Positions 42,923 through 52,223 are shown, counted from the stretch's first letter. The stretch is 64,000 nt of DNA from Anaerolineae bacterium (GCA_007123775.1 SLGK01000114.1:28642-92641), one strand, 5' to 3'. Notes: generated from the letters alone by a model not told the origin. Numbers and translations are program-made.

Positions 42923-44662
42923 TTAACGGCAAATTAGCACCGGCCGACTGCGGCTGCGCAGCACCTCGTCCACTACGCTGCCGGTCATAATGGCCAGCAC
43001 CGGTTGCAGTCCGTAGCCGCCCATGATAATCAGGTCACAATCATGCTGGCGAGCCGTGGCCAGAATGAGCGCGGCCGGTTTTTCGTTCTCAACAACGTAC
43101 CGCGCTGCTATCCCCTGTTGCTCCAGGGCAGAGCGGACACGCACGGCCGTTTCTTCTGTGACCTGCTTTTCCAGAGCGACGACCACCGTTAGCGGTGCCT
43201 GCCACTGGCCCGCCAAATAGGCGGCCACAAAGAGCGCTTCCTCCGCTTTAGGACTGCCGTCATAAGCCAGCAGCAGCCGGTCCAGGCCGGCATGGGTGCG
43301 CGGTATGGCCAGTACCGGGCGGGGGCAGCGGCGCAAAAGCTGCCCAAACCGGGAACTGAGTCGATCCACCGGCTGGGGGCCAGGCGGGTGGCTGAGGCTG
43401 ACCACAACCAGGTCGGACCAGCGGGCGCGGTAGCAGATAGTACCGGTGGTTGGGCCGGTAGTGACGCTGATTTCGCCGGCAACGCCCGCTTCCAGACAGC
43501 GGCGCTCAAATTCAGCCTTGACGGCCAGGGCCGCCGGCCTAGCCTGGTCTTCGGAGGCGCCGACCACGTGTACACCAAACAGCCTGCCCTCCTCACGCTG
43601 GGCCACACGAGCCGCCTGCCGGAAAGCGTGCCAGCCGCTGTCCTGGCCATCGAGGGCAACCAGAATGTGGCTAAACAAGCGGTCGTTGCGGTGCGTAGAC
43701 AGCCAGGATTCGCGCCACTCACCCACGGTCGGTCCCGCTTCCAGTGCGTGGGGAACAAGCGCCTGGCTCAACTTCTTGCCGAGACGCTGAATGATCTGCT
43801 TAGGGGTTACCGCCTGTTTGTCGGCCAGGTCGAGTACGGCCGTTTCCGCAGCCACCGACCAGCCCAGGCGCTCAACCAGCTTCTCCCGATGCTTGATCAG
43901 CCAGACGTACAGGTCGGTTTCGGTGCGGTTGGGAAAGTCGCGCAAAATGCCGCGCTGCCGGATAAGCTGCACCACCGGCCAATAGACCTCTTCGTACCAG
44001 CGGCGGGCGGCTGCGGGATAGGCGATGTCTGCCCCGGATTGCTGCTCTAGCCACTGCTGGTGGCCCCAGATTTGCTCTTCCAGCACGCGGTAGTTGCCGG
44101 CCGCGCTCATGGTCAGGTCCAGGTCCGGCACAGCCTCTACTAACTGCGTCTTTGCCAGGAAGCGGGCATAGCGGGCTTTGATAATGAGATCGTCAGGGCT
44201 AACGTCTGGCGTCAAGGGAACGGCCGTGGCTACTTCGGTCACGTAGGCTTCAATGTGCGAGGCCCCTTGCCGACGAGCTACGGACACCCGATGATTACCA
44301 TCGCGCACAAAGTAAGCCTCGCCAACTTTGTAAACCTCAATCGGGGGCAACCCTTCCATCGTTTCCATCTTTGACCAGACGCCTGCCCACCGTCGCTCAT
44401 CCCCTTCAACGCGCGGCAGGAAACTGCGCGTAAAGTCGGTGTAGCGCCCCACGCTGCCCACGATAGCCGTCAACGGAATCTCGCGCAGGTCGCGCCGGGC
44501 GGTTTCTCGGGCGCCGACGGCCTCGCGCACCGCCTCGTATGAGAGCAGGTCAGCCGTCTGACCGGTAAGATTGGTCCAGATTTCCTCTAGCGTGGCTTGC
44601 CAATGGGCTTTGCGAAACGCTTGAATCGCCGACACCCATTGACGTTTGCTGAAATCACTCAT
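42923..44662 (-). CDS. ParB-like / UspA / UspA fusion protein
   Basis: 579 residues. Residues about 60-150 resemble a ParB/Srx-type nuclease-like fold (IPLTAIVGSVGRY; YFVRDGNHRVSVARRQG). A helical middle follows (about 160-320). Then come two universal-stress-protein domains: about 328-452 (ILVALDGQDSGWHA) and about 455-579 (LLLAYDGSPKAEEA and GSVVDEVLRSRSRPVLI). The second keeps the G-x2-G-x9-GS(T/V) nucleotide-binding motif (GGYGLQPVLAIMTGSV). USPs respond to stress and may bind ATP or AMP. The ParB-like domain may give nucleotide-dependent or DNA-linked activity (inference). Confidence 0.82.
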   Translation of the reverse strand: MSDFSKRQWVSAIQAFRKAHWQATLEEIWTNLTGQTADLLSYEAVREAVGARETARRDLREIPLTAIVGSVGRYTDFTRSFLPRVEGDERRWAGVWSKMETMEGLPPIEVYKVGEAYFVRDGNHRVSVARRQGASHIEAYVTEVATAVPLTPDVSPDDLIIKARYARFLAKTQLVEAVPDLDLTMSAAGNYRVLEEQIWGHQQWLEQQSGADIAYPAAARRWYEEVYWPVVQLIRQRGILRDFPNRTETDLYVWLIKHREKLVERLGWSVAAETAVLDLADKQAVTPKQIIQRLGKKLSQALVPHALEAGPTVGEWRESWLSTHRNDRLFSHILVALDGQDSGWHAFRQAARVAQREEGRLFGVHVVGASEDQARPAALAVKAEFERRCLEAGVAGEISVTTGPTTGTICYRARWSDLVVVSLSHPPGPQPVDRLSSRFGQLLRRCPRPVLAIPRTHAGLDRLLLAYDGSPKAEEALFVAAYLAGQWQAPLTVVVALEKQVTEETAVRVRSALEQQGIAARYVVENEKPAALILATARQHDCDLIIMGGYGLQPVLAIMTGSVVDEVLRSRSRPVLICR

Positions 44663-44681
44663 TTATCACTCGATCTAATTC

Positions 44682-44714
44682 AAACCTGCGCGGTCTTGGA
44701 GACCTCGCAGGTTT
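44682..44714. repeat. Palindromic repeat, family B, copy 2
   Basis: AAACCTGCG (44682-44690) and CGCAGGTTT (44706-44714), with GGTCT/AGACC inside, form a near-perfect 14-bp hairpin with a 3-base loop. The right end overlaps the metF stop codon by two bases. It shares arms with the element at 40595-40654. Confidence 0.75.
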
Positions 44715-45693
44715 AGGCTGGCGCAACGGCCGTTCGTGACCGCACCTGAACATCAATCCCGCGCGGCCGGGGCAGCAGGCCGGCCGCCTGCACAATTTCG
44801 GCTACCAGCTCTTCCTGCCGGTAGGCCATCAGATGAATCCCGGCCACCCCTTCTATCTCGCGCACCTGCTGGATAATCTCCACGCAAATCTGCTTGCCCA
44901 CTTCCCGCTGGCGCTCCTTAGGCGTCTGGCGCAGGCGCGTCACAATTTCGTCCGGGATGACCACGCCCGGCACTTTGCGGCGCATGAATTCGGCCGCTTT
45001 GTCGGAGCGCAAGGGGCCAACGCCCACCAGGATAAACGCCTTGTCAGGCAGCCCCAGGTCGCGCGCGCGCTGCATGTAGGCGCGCAGCCGGTCTACGTCA
45101 AAGCAGTATTGCGTCTGGATGAAGTCGGCGCCGGCGGCGATTTTCTTGGCCAACCGTTCTGGCCGCCAGTCGTACGGGGGGGCAAAGGGATTGGCGGCGG
45201 CGCCCAGGAAAAAGCGCGGCGGCGCAGTCAGCTTGCGGCCGCTGAGGAAAACGGCCTGGTCGCGCATGATGCGCGCCGTTTGCAGCAGTTGGATGGAATC
45301 GAAGTCGAACACGCGCCTGGCTTCCGGCTGGTCGCCGTTGGTGACGTCGTCGCCGGTGATGCACAAGACGTTTTTGACGCCCATAGCCGCCGCGCCCAGC
45401 AGGTCGCCCTGGATGGCGATGCGGTTGCGGTCGCGGCAGGCGACCTGGTAAACCGGCTCGTAACCGGCGCGCGTGAGCAGGGCGCAGATGGCCACGCTGG
45501 ACATGTGGCAGTTGGCCCCGGAGGCGTCAACGGCGTTGATGCCGTCGCACACTTCGGAAAGAACCAGGGCCGCCCGGTAAACGTCTTCGGGATCGGCGCT
45601 GTCGGGCGGGTTGAGTTCGGCGGTGACGGCAAAACGGCCGCTGCGCAGCACACGCTCTAACCGGCTGCCGGCTTTAAGGGGCGGGGGGATCAT
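44713..45693 (-). CDS. metF: Methylenetetrahydrofolate reductase
   Basis: 326 residues from the ATG at 45693, overlapping the MetV-like gene by 20 bases. A TIM-barrel flavoprotein of the MetF family: FAVTAELNPPDSAD, a VDASGANCHMSS segment, NVLCITGDDVTNGDQ and ADFIQTQYCFDVDRL. It interconverts 5,10-methylene- and 5-methyl-tetrahydrofolate. With MetV, a corrinoid protein and MeTr next to it, the likely direction here is oxidation of methyl groups taken from a substrate, rather than methionine synthesis (inference). Confidence 0.9.
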   Translation of the reverse strand: MIPPPLKAGSRLERVLRSGRFAVTAELNPPDSADPEDVYRAALVLSEVCDGINAVDASGANCHMSSVAICALLTRAGYEPVYQVACRDRNRIAIQGDLLGAAAMGVKNVLCITGDDVTNGDQPEARRVFDFDSIQLLQTARIMRDQAVFLSGRKLTAPPRFFLGAAANPFAPPYDWRPERLAKKIAAGADFIQTQYCFDVDRLRAYMQRARDLGLPDKAFILVGVGPLRSDKAAEFMRRKVPGVVIPDEIVTRLRQTPKERQREVGKQICVEIIQQVREIEGVAGIHLMAYRQEELVAEIVQAAGLLPRPRGIDVQVRSRTAVAPA

Positions 45694-46150
45694 CGGGAAG
45701 CCATCCTTTAGGCACGACCGTATCCAGGCCGTGCAGCATATTGATCCAGGAAGCGCTGCCTTCCAGACGCCGGTTGAGGGGCGGCTGGATAACATGCAGC
45801 TCATGGCCGCTGACGGGCATCTTCTGGGCGCGCTCGTAAGCCTGCACCCAGATGCAGCCCATCTCCGGCTTGACTTCGCAGCGGCCGTTGGAGCGCACGC
45901 CGCCGCACGGACCGTTGCGCAGATTCTTGGGGCAGGTCATGGGGCAGGTCATACCGGTGGAATGCAAGATGCACTGGCCGCACATCTGGCAGTCAAAGAC
46001 GGCCCCTTTGCCCACTCTCTCCAGCCAGATGAGGGGCGGTTCCAGCCGTCCGCCAGGGCGCAGCCAGCGGCGCAGCGGCCGTAAGACTCGCAGCAGCCCG
46101 GCGTAAACCAGCTCCAAAAAGTGGGGGTAGTTTTGCAGAAAGCGCAGCAT
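45674..46150 (-). CDS. metV: MetV-like protein (MTHFR C-terminal zinc domain)
   Basis: 158 residues from the ATG at 46150, which overlaps the stop of the DUF1638 gene (TGATG). It has a Cys-rich block CQMCGQCILHSTGMTCPMTC followed by KNLRNGPCGGV, the signature of the MTHFR_C (MetV) family that partners MetF in acetogen-type methylene-THF reductases and may bind zinc or an Fe-S cluster. It is stacked directly before metF in the operon. Confidence 0.87.
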   Translation of the reverse strand: MLRFLQNYPHFLELVYAGLLRVLRPLRRWLRPGGRLEPPLIWLERVGKGAVFDCQMCGQCILHSTGMTCPMTCPKNLRNGPCGGVRSNGRCEVKPEMGCIWVQAYERAQKMPVSGHELHVIQPPLNRRLEGSASWINMLHGLDTVVPKGWLPDDPPAP

Positions 46151-46737
46151 CAGTTTGCCTCCGCCAGCAGGTCGGCCAGGCGCGTTTCCAGCGCGCCGTA
46201 GCTCGCCGGTCGAATCTCCAGGGGCAGTCCCAAATAGTCGGCCGCCGCCTGCGCCCGCGCCCGTAGGGCGGTTTCGTCCCGCTGCGCCAGGTAGACTGCG
46301 CGCCGGTAATGGCGAAAATAATCGTCGCGCAGTTCGGGATGCCTGTCCAGCCCCAGCCCTTCGATAACCAAATGGTCGAACGACTGCGCCAGGTAGTCGG
46401 TGAGAAAGTAGCTGCCCGGTTCGGCCGTCATCAAGGCGGCAAACTGCGCCCCGGCGAACATTTCGTAACAGTGCGGCCCGGCCACGCGGGTCACATTTTC
46501 CGCCGCCAGCATCTTGTCCAGTTGGCCGCCCGTGCCGCAGTCGCCGTAGACGACGATCAGCCGGTCGTAAGCCCCGCGCAGCTCGCGAATGCGGCGCTGC
46601 ACGGCCGTTACAATTTGCGGCGGCGTGTTGTGCAGCAGGGCAGGCACGCCCCACACGTCTGCTTCCCAGCCGTGTTTCTCCTTCAGGGCCAGTACTTCCC
46701 GCGCCAGGGCGCCGCAGACAATCAGGCCGGTTTTCAT
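46150..46737 (-). CDS. DUF1638 protein
   Basis: 195 residues. It starts MKTGLIVCGALAREV and contains YGDCGTGGQLDKML and AGPHCYEMFAG, typical of DUF1638, a family seen in corrinoid methyltransferase operons and without an assigned reaction. Conserved Cys and His suggest metal or corrinoid handling. It overlaps the activator gene upstream by 4 bases (ATGA at 46734-46737) and MetV downstream by 1 base, so translation of all three is coupled. Confidence 0.82.
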   Translation of the reverse strand: MKTGLIVCGALAREVLALKEKHGWEADVWGVPALLHNTPPQIVTAVQRRIRELRGAYDRLIVVYGDCGTGGQLDKMLAAENVTRVAGPHCYEMFAGAQFAALMTAEPGSYFLTDYLAQSFDHLVIEGLGLDRHPELRDDYFRHYRRAVYLAQRDETALRARAQAAADYLGLPLEIRPASYGALETRLADLLAEAN

Positions 46738-48758
46738 GCGGCCTCCCGGCGGCGGGGGCGGCGCTCGGCGGCCACGGCTGTGGTGGCCGGCAGCAGGTTC
46801 CCCAGGTCTGGAAATGCATCTGTGGCGTGGGGGATGTGGATGGCGTTGGCAAACTCTTCCTGGAAGGCGGCGTCCACGGCCGTTTCCACGTAAATGACTT
46901 GTGCGGCTACCTGCTGCGCTTCCAGCCGCGCCGCCCGATTGAGCAGAGCAATCCGCGCCCCGTCCCCGGCGGCGTTGCCCACGGCGTGGATGCGCGCCGG
47001 GTCGCAGTTGGGAATCAGCCCCAGCGCCAGCGCGTGGCGGGGATCGAGCAGGCTGCCGAAGGCCCCGGCCAAGCGCACGCCGTCCACCTGGGTCACCCCG
47101 GCTTGGCGCATGAGCAGCTTGGCCCCGGCGTAGAGCGCGGCTTTGGCCAGTTGGATGTTGCGAATATCTTTCTGCGTGATGAGGACGGGCCGGCCGCTGG
47201 CCGACTGCGCCGCCGTGGCCAGGATGTAGGCGCTCCTAGGCCCGTCCCGGAGCAGACGTGGGGAACGGCAGTTGGGATTGAAACGGCCGTTGGGCAGGAC
47301 CACCCCGGTCATCACCAGCTCGGCCACCGCTTCAATAATGCCAGACCCGCAGATACCCGCCGCCAGATGGGCGGGCTGCCGCGCCAACGGCGCTTCCGGC
47401 GACAAATCCCACTCGTCAGACCAGCGTTCTTCGCCAATCACGCGGAAGCGCGGCTCTTGTGTGACCGGGTCCAGGCGCACGCGCTCAATGGCCCCCGGCG
47501 CGGCGCGCATACCATGTTCAATTTGCGCCCCCTCAAAGGCGGGTCCGGTGGGACTGGAAGCGCTGTAGAGCCGCTCCCGGGTGCCCAGGACAATCTCCGC
47601 ATTGGTGCCCACATCAACGATCAGCAGCATGTCGTCTTGCTGATGGGGCGCTTCGGCCAGAAGCACGGCCACGTTGTCTGCGCCCACATGACCGGCCTCG
47701 GCCGGCAGCAGGTGCAGCCGCGCCCCCGGATGCAGCCGCAGCCCCAGTTCCCGCGCGCGGACGTCGTAGCCCTCCCGGTTGGCCAGGGCGAAAGGCGCCC
47801 GGCCCAACTCCTGGGGCGGCAATCCCAGCAGCAGGTGGGTCATGGTCGTATTGCCCACGCAGACCGCATCCTGAATTTGCTCGACGGTCAGCCCGGCGGC
47901 GCTGGCGGCCGCGGCCGCCAGCTTGTTGAGCGCGGCAATGACGGCCGTATGCAGCTTCTGCGTTCCCTGGGGGCGCTCATTGGCGTAAGCGATGCGGCTC
48001 ATCAAATCTTCGCCGTAGGTAACCTGGGGGTTCATGGCCGACTCAGTGGCCAAAATATCGCCGGTGCGCAGGTCGCACAGATAGACGGCCAGGGTCGTTG
48101 AGCCGACGTCCACGGCCAGACCGTAGCGCCCCTCCGCGTAGCCGGGCTGCACGTCAATCACCTCTTGCGCCTGCCAGAGGGTGACGGTGACGCGCCACTC
48201 CCCCTGGCGCAGGGCCGCTTGCAGCCGGCGCAGCGCGGGCAGGTCAATGGTCAGATTGTCTAGCCGCCACTGCTGGCGCAGGGCGTCCTGCAGCCGGCCC
48301 CAATCGCCGTGATGCTGGCCCAAGGCCGCAGCGTCTACGCTGACGTAAACCTGACGAATGGCTGGATCAATGGGGATCGGCCGTTCGGTGGCCGCCTTGC
48401 GGATGACCTGTTTGTGCGCCCGGCTTTCTTCCGGAACGTAGATGAGGAGGTCCCCCAGCGCCCGCGCCTGGCAGGCGAGACGGGCGTCTGGCTGGCCCAA
48501 TTTTTGCAGCAGCCGGACCTCGTCTGGCTGGGGCGGGCTGAGGTGATCTGGGGTGGAGTGGATGGCCTGCCTGGCGAAATGGCCCGTTTCCACGCGCACC
48601 AGGCATTTGTTGCAGGTTACCCGGCCGCCGCAGAGACTCTCGATGCCCACGCCCAACTGGCGCGCCGCTTCCAGCAGCGTGGTGCCGGCCGTCACCGTTC
48701 CGCGCCGGCCGGCGGGCATGAAAATCAGTTGGCAGGCATGGTTGTCGGATTCAGCCAT
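46734..48758 (-). CDS. Corrinoid reductive activator (RACo/RamA-like, ASKHA)
   Basis: 674 residues. The N-terminal [2Fe-2S] ferredoxin domain has Cys43-x5-Cys49-x2-Cys52 (SLCGGRVTCNKC) and a fourth Cys near 96. A linker region follows, then an ASKHA ATPase-type domain (about 205-640) with VDVGSTTLAVYL, DVGTNAEIVLG and AAGICGSGI. These proteins use ATP to reduce inactive Co(II) corrinoid back to Co(I). The partner is the corrinoid protein encoded just upstream (48772-49422). Confidence 0.92.
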   Translation of the reverse strand: MAESDNHACQLIFMPAGRRGTVTAGTTLLEAARQLGVGIESLCGGRVTCNKCLVRVETGHFARQAIHSTPDHLSPPQPDEVRLLQKLGQPDARLACQARALGDLLIYVPEESRAHKQVIRKAATERPIPIDPAIRQVYVSVDAAALGQHHGDWGRLQDALRQQWRLDNLTIDLPALRRLQAALRQGEWRVTVTLWQAQEVIDVQPGYAEGRYGLAVDVGSTTLAVYLCDLRTGDILATESAMNPQVTYGEDLMSRIAYANERPQGTQKLHTAVIAALNKLAAAAASAAGLTVEQIQDAVCVGNTTMTHLLLGLPPQELGRAPFALANREGYDVRARELGLRLHPGARLHLLPAEAGHVGADNVAVLLAEAPHQQDDMLLIVDVGTNAEIVLGTRERLYSASSPTGPAFEGAQIEHGMRAAPGAIERVRLDPVTQEPRFRVIGEERWSDEWDLSPEAPLARQPAHLAAGICGSGIIEAVAELVMTGVVLPNGRFNPNCRSPRLLRDGPRSAYILATAAQSASGRPVLITQKDIRNIQLAKAALYAGAKLLMRQAGVTQVDGVRLAGAFGSLLDPRHALALGLIPNCDPARIHAVGNAAGDGARIALLNRAARLEAQQVAAQVIYVETAVDAAFQEEFANAIHIPHATDAFPDLGNLLPATTAVAAERRPRRREAA

Positions 48759-48771
48759 CGTTTTCCGTAGG

Positions 48772-49422
48772 TCAGGCCAGGCCCATTTTGGCCTTCAGTT
48801 CGCGCACCAGGGCGCTGGCGTTAGGCGCGTAGCCGTCGGCGCCCACCTGTTGGGCATACTCGGCCGTGACCGGCGCGCCGCCGACGAAGATCAACAGGTC
48901 GTCCCGCAGCCCGGCGGCGCTGATGGCCTCAATGGTAGGGATGAACATGGGAATGGTGGTGGTGAGAAAGGCGCTCAGGCCCACGGCGTCGGGCCGGTGC
49001 TGCTGAATCGCTTCCACAAACTGCTGTTCGGGCACGTTGACGCCCAGGTCAATGACCTGGAACCCGGCCCCTTCCAGCATGATGTTGCACAAATTTTTGC
49101 CGACGTCGTGGATGTCGCCTTTGACCGTACCCATGACAAAGACGCCCAGCGGTTCGGTCCCGGTTTGGGCCAGCAACGGCCGTAACTCGTCCATCGCCCC
49201 CTGCATCGCCTTAGCCGCCACCAGCATCTCCGGCACAAAAAAGGTGCCCTCCTCAAAAAGGCGTCCCACCTCTTCCAGCCCCGGAATCAGGGCGTCAAAC
49301 AGAATGACCAGCGGGTCCATACCGGCGGCCAGGGCCTCTTTGGTCAGGGTAACTACCTCGGCCCGCTTGCCGTCAATCGTGTTGTCATACAATTCATCTA
49401 AAATTTCATCTTCACGACTCAT
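48772..49422 (-). CDS. Methyltransferase corrinoid protein
   Basis: 216 residues: a helical cap (about 1-88) followed by the B12-binding Rossmann domain (about 90-215). Lower-ligand motif D-x-H-x2-G lies at Asp103, His105, Gly108 (KGDIHDVGKN), with SAFLTTT and GGAPV further on. This is the MtaC/MtbC/MttC type that shuttles a methyl group. GGAGA precedes the ATG. It takes a methyl group from the substrate methyltransferase and gives it to tetrahydrofolate via MeTr. Confidence 0.93.
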   Translation of the reverse strand: MSREDEILDELYDNTIDGKRAEVVTLTKEALAAGMDPLVILFDALIPGLEEVGRLFEEGTFFVPEMLVAAKAMQGAMDELRPLLAQTGTEPLGVFVMGTVKGDIHDVGKNLCNIMLEGAGFQVIDLGVNVPEQQFVEAIQQHRPDAVGLSAFLTTTIPMFIPTIEAISAAGLRDDLLIFVGGAPVTAEYAQQVGADGYAPNASALVRELKAKMGLA

Positions 49423-49449
49423 GGGATTATCTCCATTGTCAGCCAGCCA

Positions 49450-50685
49450 TTAGCGGCGCGGCCGGGAGCGGCGCTCCAGTTTGGGCGGCGCGGCCTGGGC
49501 GGCAATCTGGTCGGCGGTTGGTTTTGCTTTGTGTTCGGCTTGCAGAATGTGGTCCAGTTGCAGCGGGTAACGGCCGTATTCCGCCGCCGCTTCGTACATC
49601 GCTTCAATATTTGCTGGCGGCACGTCGGCGCCGATGTTGTGACAAGGGGCCAGGATGTAGCCGCCGCCCCGGCCCAGGTCGTAGAGGCGCCGCGCCACAT
49701 CGTAGCGCACCTCCTCTGGCGTGGCAAAGGGGAGCAACTGCTGCACGTCTACCGCCCCGTGGAAACAGAGACGGCCGTGATATTGCTCCTTGAGAACGGC
49801 CGTGTCCATGCCCAGCGCCGACGTCTGGATCGGATTAAGTACGTCTACCCCCATTTCGATAATGTCTTCAATCACCGGCGTCACCGTGCCGTCCGTGTGG
49901 TACATAAACTTCACGTCGGCCTCGCTCTTGATGTGGTCAATCAAGGCGGCCAGGCGCGGCTTGATTAACTGCCGGAAGGTGTCGGGCGAAATCATCATCG
50001 AAGATTGGCCGCCGATGTCGTCGGTAAAGTAGACCATCTGCACGTAGGGGCCGACCGCTTTGAGGAAAGCGCTCCAAAACTGCTTGTAAAGGTCGAGCAG
50101 CTTATCCAGCAGCGCCTCAGCCAGGGCCGGATTAGCCACCAGATCGGCAAAGGTCTGCTCATAGCCGCGAATTTGCAGCGCTTTGGTGAGGATGCCCCCT
50201 TTGATGGCGTCGGCTACCAGCACGTAGTCGCTGTTTTCGTACAGCCATTTGGCCCGCTCGGCCAGCCCTGTCACCAGCCGGGGATCGGTGGGATCGGGCC
50301 AGGGGTGGTTGGCGATGTCGGCCGCCGTTTGGGCCTGGCTGAGCGGCGAGGCGGAAACGCTGTAGGCGTCGAGCATGTGCTGCCACTCGATGCCCCACAT
50401 GTCGCGATAGCAGTCGTCGCCGATCTCGACGACGTTCAGCCAGTTGGGGGCTATCCAGCGGAAGTCAACGTTATAGCGCCGCAGCAGCTTTTCGTCAGGG
50501 ACCACGTTTTGCACCATGCGGTCCAGGATCGCATTCTCGTTTTGCAGATCGGGGTCATTGAGGTAACGCTTCAAATTGGCGTAGGCCAGCCGGTGGATAG
50601 AAGCCACATGGCTGCCCAGATCTACCGGAACCCGGTCCGCCTCTTGAAATGAGGTGATTCGCTTAAATCGCTCGCGTCTGTCCAT
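49450..50685 (-). CDS. UroD-family corrinoid methyltransferase
   Basis: 411 residues, a uroporphyrinogen-decarboxylase-type TIM barrel (MtaA/MtbA/VdmB-like). It contains DLGSHVASIHRLAY, MYHTDGTVTPVIEDI, LCFHGAVDVQQLLPF and ILAPCHNIGADVP. His and Cys in the last two blocks are candidate zinc ligands that activate the methyl acceptor or donor. No heme genes are near, and the corrinoid protein follows directly, so true UroD activity is unlikely. It is either the substrate:corrinoid demethylase or the corrinoid:acceptor enzyme. GGAGG precedes the ATG. Confidence 0.88.
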   Translation of the reverse strand: MDRRERFKRITSFQEADRVPVDLGSHVASIHRLAYANLKRYLNDPDLQNENAILDRMVQNVVPDEKLLRRYNVDFRWIAPNWLNVVEIGDDCYRDMWGIEWQHMLDAYSVSASPLSQAQTAADIANHPWPDPTDPRLVTGLAERAKWLYENSDYVLVADAIKGGILTKALQIRGYEQTFADLVANPALAEALLDKLLDLYKQFWSAFLKAVGPYVQMVYFTDDIGGQSSMMISPDTFRQLIKPRLAALIDHIKSEADVKFMYHTDGTVTPVIEDIIEMGVDVLNPIQTSALGMDTAVLKEQYHGRLCFHGAVDVQQLLPFATPEEVRYDVARRLYDLGRGGGYILAPCHNIGADVPPANIEAMYEAAAEYGRYPLQLDHILQAEHKAKPTADQIAAQAAPPKLERRSRPRR

Positions 50686-50713
50686 CTCTTTCCTCCATCA
50701 ATCGTTAACTGGA

Positions 50714-50771
50714 CACTGGCGTTTTGGTTTGCCGCCAGTGTAGCGCGATTTGCCAAATCGCGTTACGCTAC
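50714..50771. repeat. Double palindromic element
   Basis: Two adjacent hairpins: CACTGGCG (50714-50721)/CGCCAGTG (50733-50740), and CGCGATTTG (50744-50752)/CAAATCGCG (50754-50762) with outer GTAG/CTAC. It fills the 121-base gap between the fucose-isomerase-like and methyltransferase genes and is REP-like in form. Confidence 0.65.
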
Positions 50772-50806
50772 CAGAGGTCGGCACAATTTTCGTCAGACTC
50801 CAATCG

Positions 50807-52222
50807 TTAATCAAAAAAAGCGGGTTCGATGGCCATCATCCGGCAAAAATGGATCAATTCCTCGACGTGGTTTCCGGCGACGCCCATGATGTGGTTGGAG
50901 CCGAACTCGCCAATCAGCCGCTCGACGTTGACGTCCATCTTGATGAAGGCGGTGGGCAACTGGTGGCTGCCCCGCGCCTGGACGAAGGTCTCGTATTCCT
51001 GTGGGGAGATGTTGACTGTTTCGCCAGGGATAATGGCCAGGCGGTAACGGCCGTCTTCCCGGTACAATCTGGCCAGCGTCAGCGGTCCGGGCGCCGTGGT
51101 GAAGTAGGTGATGGCCCCGCCGCCAGGCCGGTTGGCCGGCCGCAGCTCCACCTGTCGCATATTTTCCGCCGGGTCATCGGAGCGCGCCGCATACCAGGCA
51201 CAAAACGCGCCGCAGTTGGGGAAGTAAAACGTGCCCCGCTCGTCGTCAATGTAGCTGACATCCATGAACAACACCGGCAGCCCACCGGAAATCTCTTTCA
51301 AGATTTCCATTGTCAGCGCCGCGTCGCCGTCCGCTTCACAGGCCATCATGATTGGCTCGCGACGGCCGTTGTGGTCAAACGGGCCGGGCAGCAGCGCCGC
51401 CGAGATGCACTGGGGCACAAAGTGGGTCGTCAAGTCGGGCATACATTTGATGGCCACAAAATCCAGGCCCATCTCGTTGATGATTGCCAGCGTCGCCAGG
51501 TAGCAGCGTGCCTGGAAGGCCAGCTTCTCCGGCGTGAATTTGGCGTCATTGTAGGCGACCTTGCCGGCCGCGCGCGTCAGCCAGGTCGTCATGCGCTCGG
51601 TATCCTCAGCCGCTACCAGCTCGGCGCGGCGGATGATTTCCAACTGGTCAATGTGTTCGGTGTCCACGCCAAACAGCTTCTTCCACTGCATGGGGTCGAA
51701 GGTGCCGGTGTCAATGCCCAGCGAACGGCCGCCGAACAGGCCAAAGGTTTTACCCATCAGCCGGGATTTAACGGCCGTGCCCCGCAAAAAGGGGAGCGCT
51801 TTAGCCGCCAGATCGTCGTTGAAATCTTCGCGCAGGCGCAGGTGAGGGAAGCCGATCTGGCTCAGCGCCCCGCCCGCCCCCAGCAGCCCCACCGTACTGT
51901 GGGTGCCGGGATGTTTATTACCCAACAGCAGCGTGGGCAGATTGAGCCGCTGCACGCCGCGCAGGACCAGGTTGGGCGAGGTCCAGCAGGGGGTGTGGGC
52001 GATGAGGGCCTCTACGCCGGCCGCGCGCAGGCCGTCCACCTGGGCGTCAATTTGGGCTTTGGTGCGGGCCACGGCCGTATCGGCCGTCAGTTCCAGCGGC
52101 AGCCCCTCAAAAAAGGCCACCGCGGCGGCATGACGCGGCTCCGTCATCTTTTGAAAAACGTGTTCCCATTCGTGCGCCCGGTGGTCGCCGAAGGTGATTA
52201 AGCCAACTTTGGGCTGGGTCAT
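50807..52222 (-). CDS. L-fucose/L-arabinose isomerase-like protein
   Basis: 471 residues from the ATG at 52222, preceded by AGGAAG. It has the FucI/AraA-type N-terminal fold (MTQPKVGLITFGDHR; NKHPGTHSTVGLLGAGGALSQIG), central GLFGGRSLGIDTG with KKLFGVD, and C-terminal CEADGDAALTMEILKEISG and FGSNHIMGVAGN. Metal ligands would be Glu, Asp and His in the central and C-terminal parts. It should interconvert an aldose and ketose or a related sugar. In the methyl-transfer cluster it points to a methylated sugar as substrate (inference). Confidence 0.85.
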   Translation of the reverse strand: MTQPKVGLITFGDHRAHEWEHVFQKMTEPRHAAAVAFFEGLPLELTADTAVARTKAQIDAQVDGLRAAGVEALIAHTPCWTSPNLVLRGVQRLNLPTLLLGNKHPGTHSTVGLLGAGGALSQIGFPHLRLREDFNDDLAAKALPFLRGTAVKSRLMGKTFGLFGGRSLGIDTGTFDPMQWKKLFGVDTEHIDQLEIIRRAELVAAEDTERMTTWLTRAAGKVAYNDAKFTPEKLAFQARCYLATLAIINEMGLDFVAIKCMPDLTTHFVPQCISAALLPGPFDHNGRREPIMMACEADGDAALTMEILKEISGGLPVLFMDVSYIDDERGTFYFPNCGAFCAWYAARSDDPAENMRQVELRPANRPGGGAITYFTTAPGPLTLARLYREDGRYRLAIIPGETVNISPQEYETFVQARGSHQLPTAFIKMDVNVERLIGEFGSNHIMGVAGNHVEELIHFCRMMAIEPAFFD

Positions 52223-52223
52223 A

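Noticed and set aside
46827..48101. A 424-codon plus-strand frame inside the corrinoid activator gene
   Set aside because: Antisense shadow of a well-supported ASKHA/ferredoxin gene; composition is His/Arg/Gly-rich without any fold signal.
49450..50685. Heme-biosynthesis uroporphyrinogen decarboxylase (hemE)
   Set aside because: It lies directly before a corrinoid protein and its activator and has the zinc-type His/Cys blocks of MtaA/MtbA-like methyltransferases.
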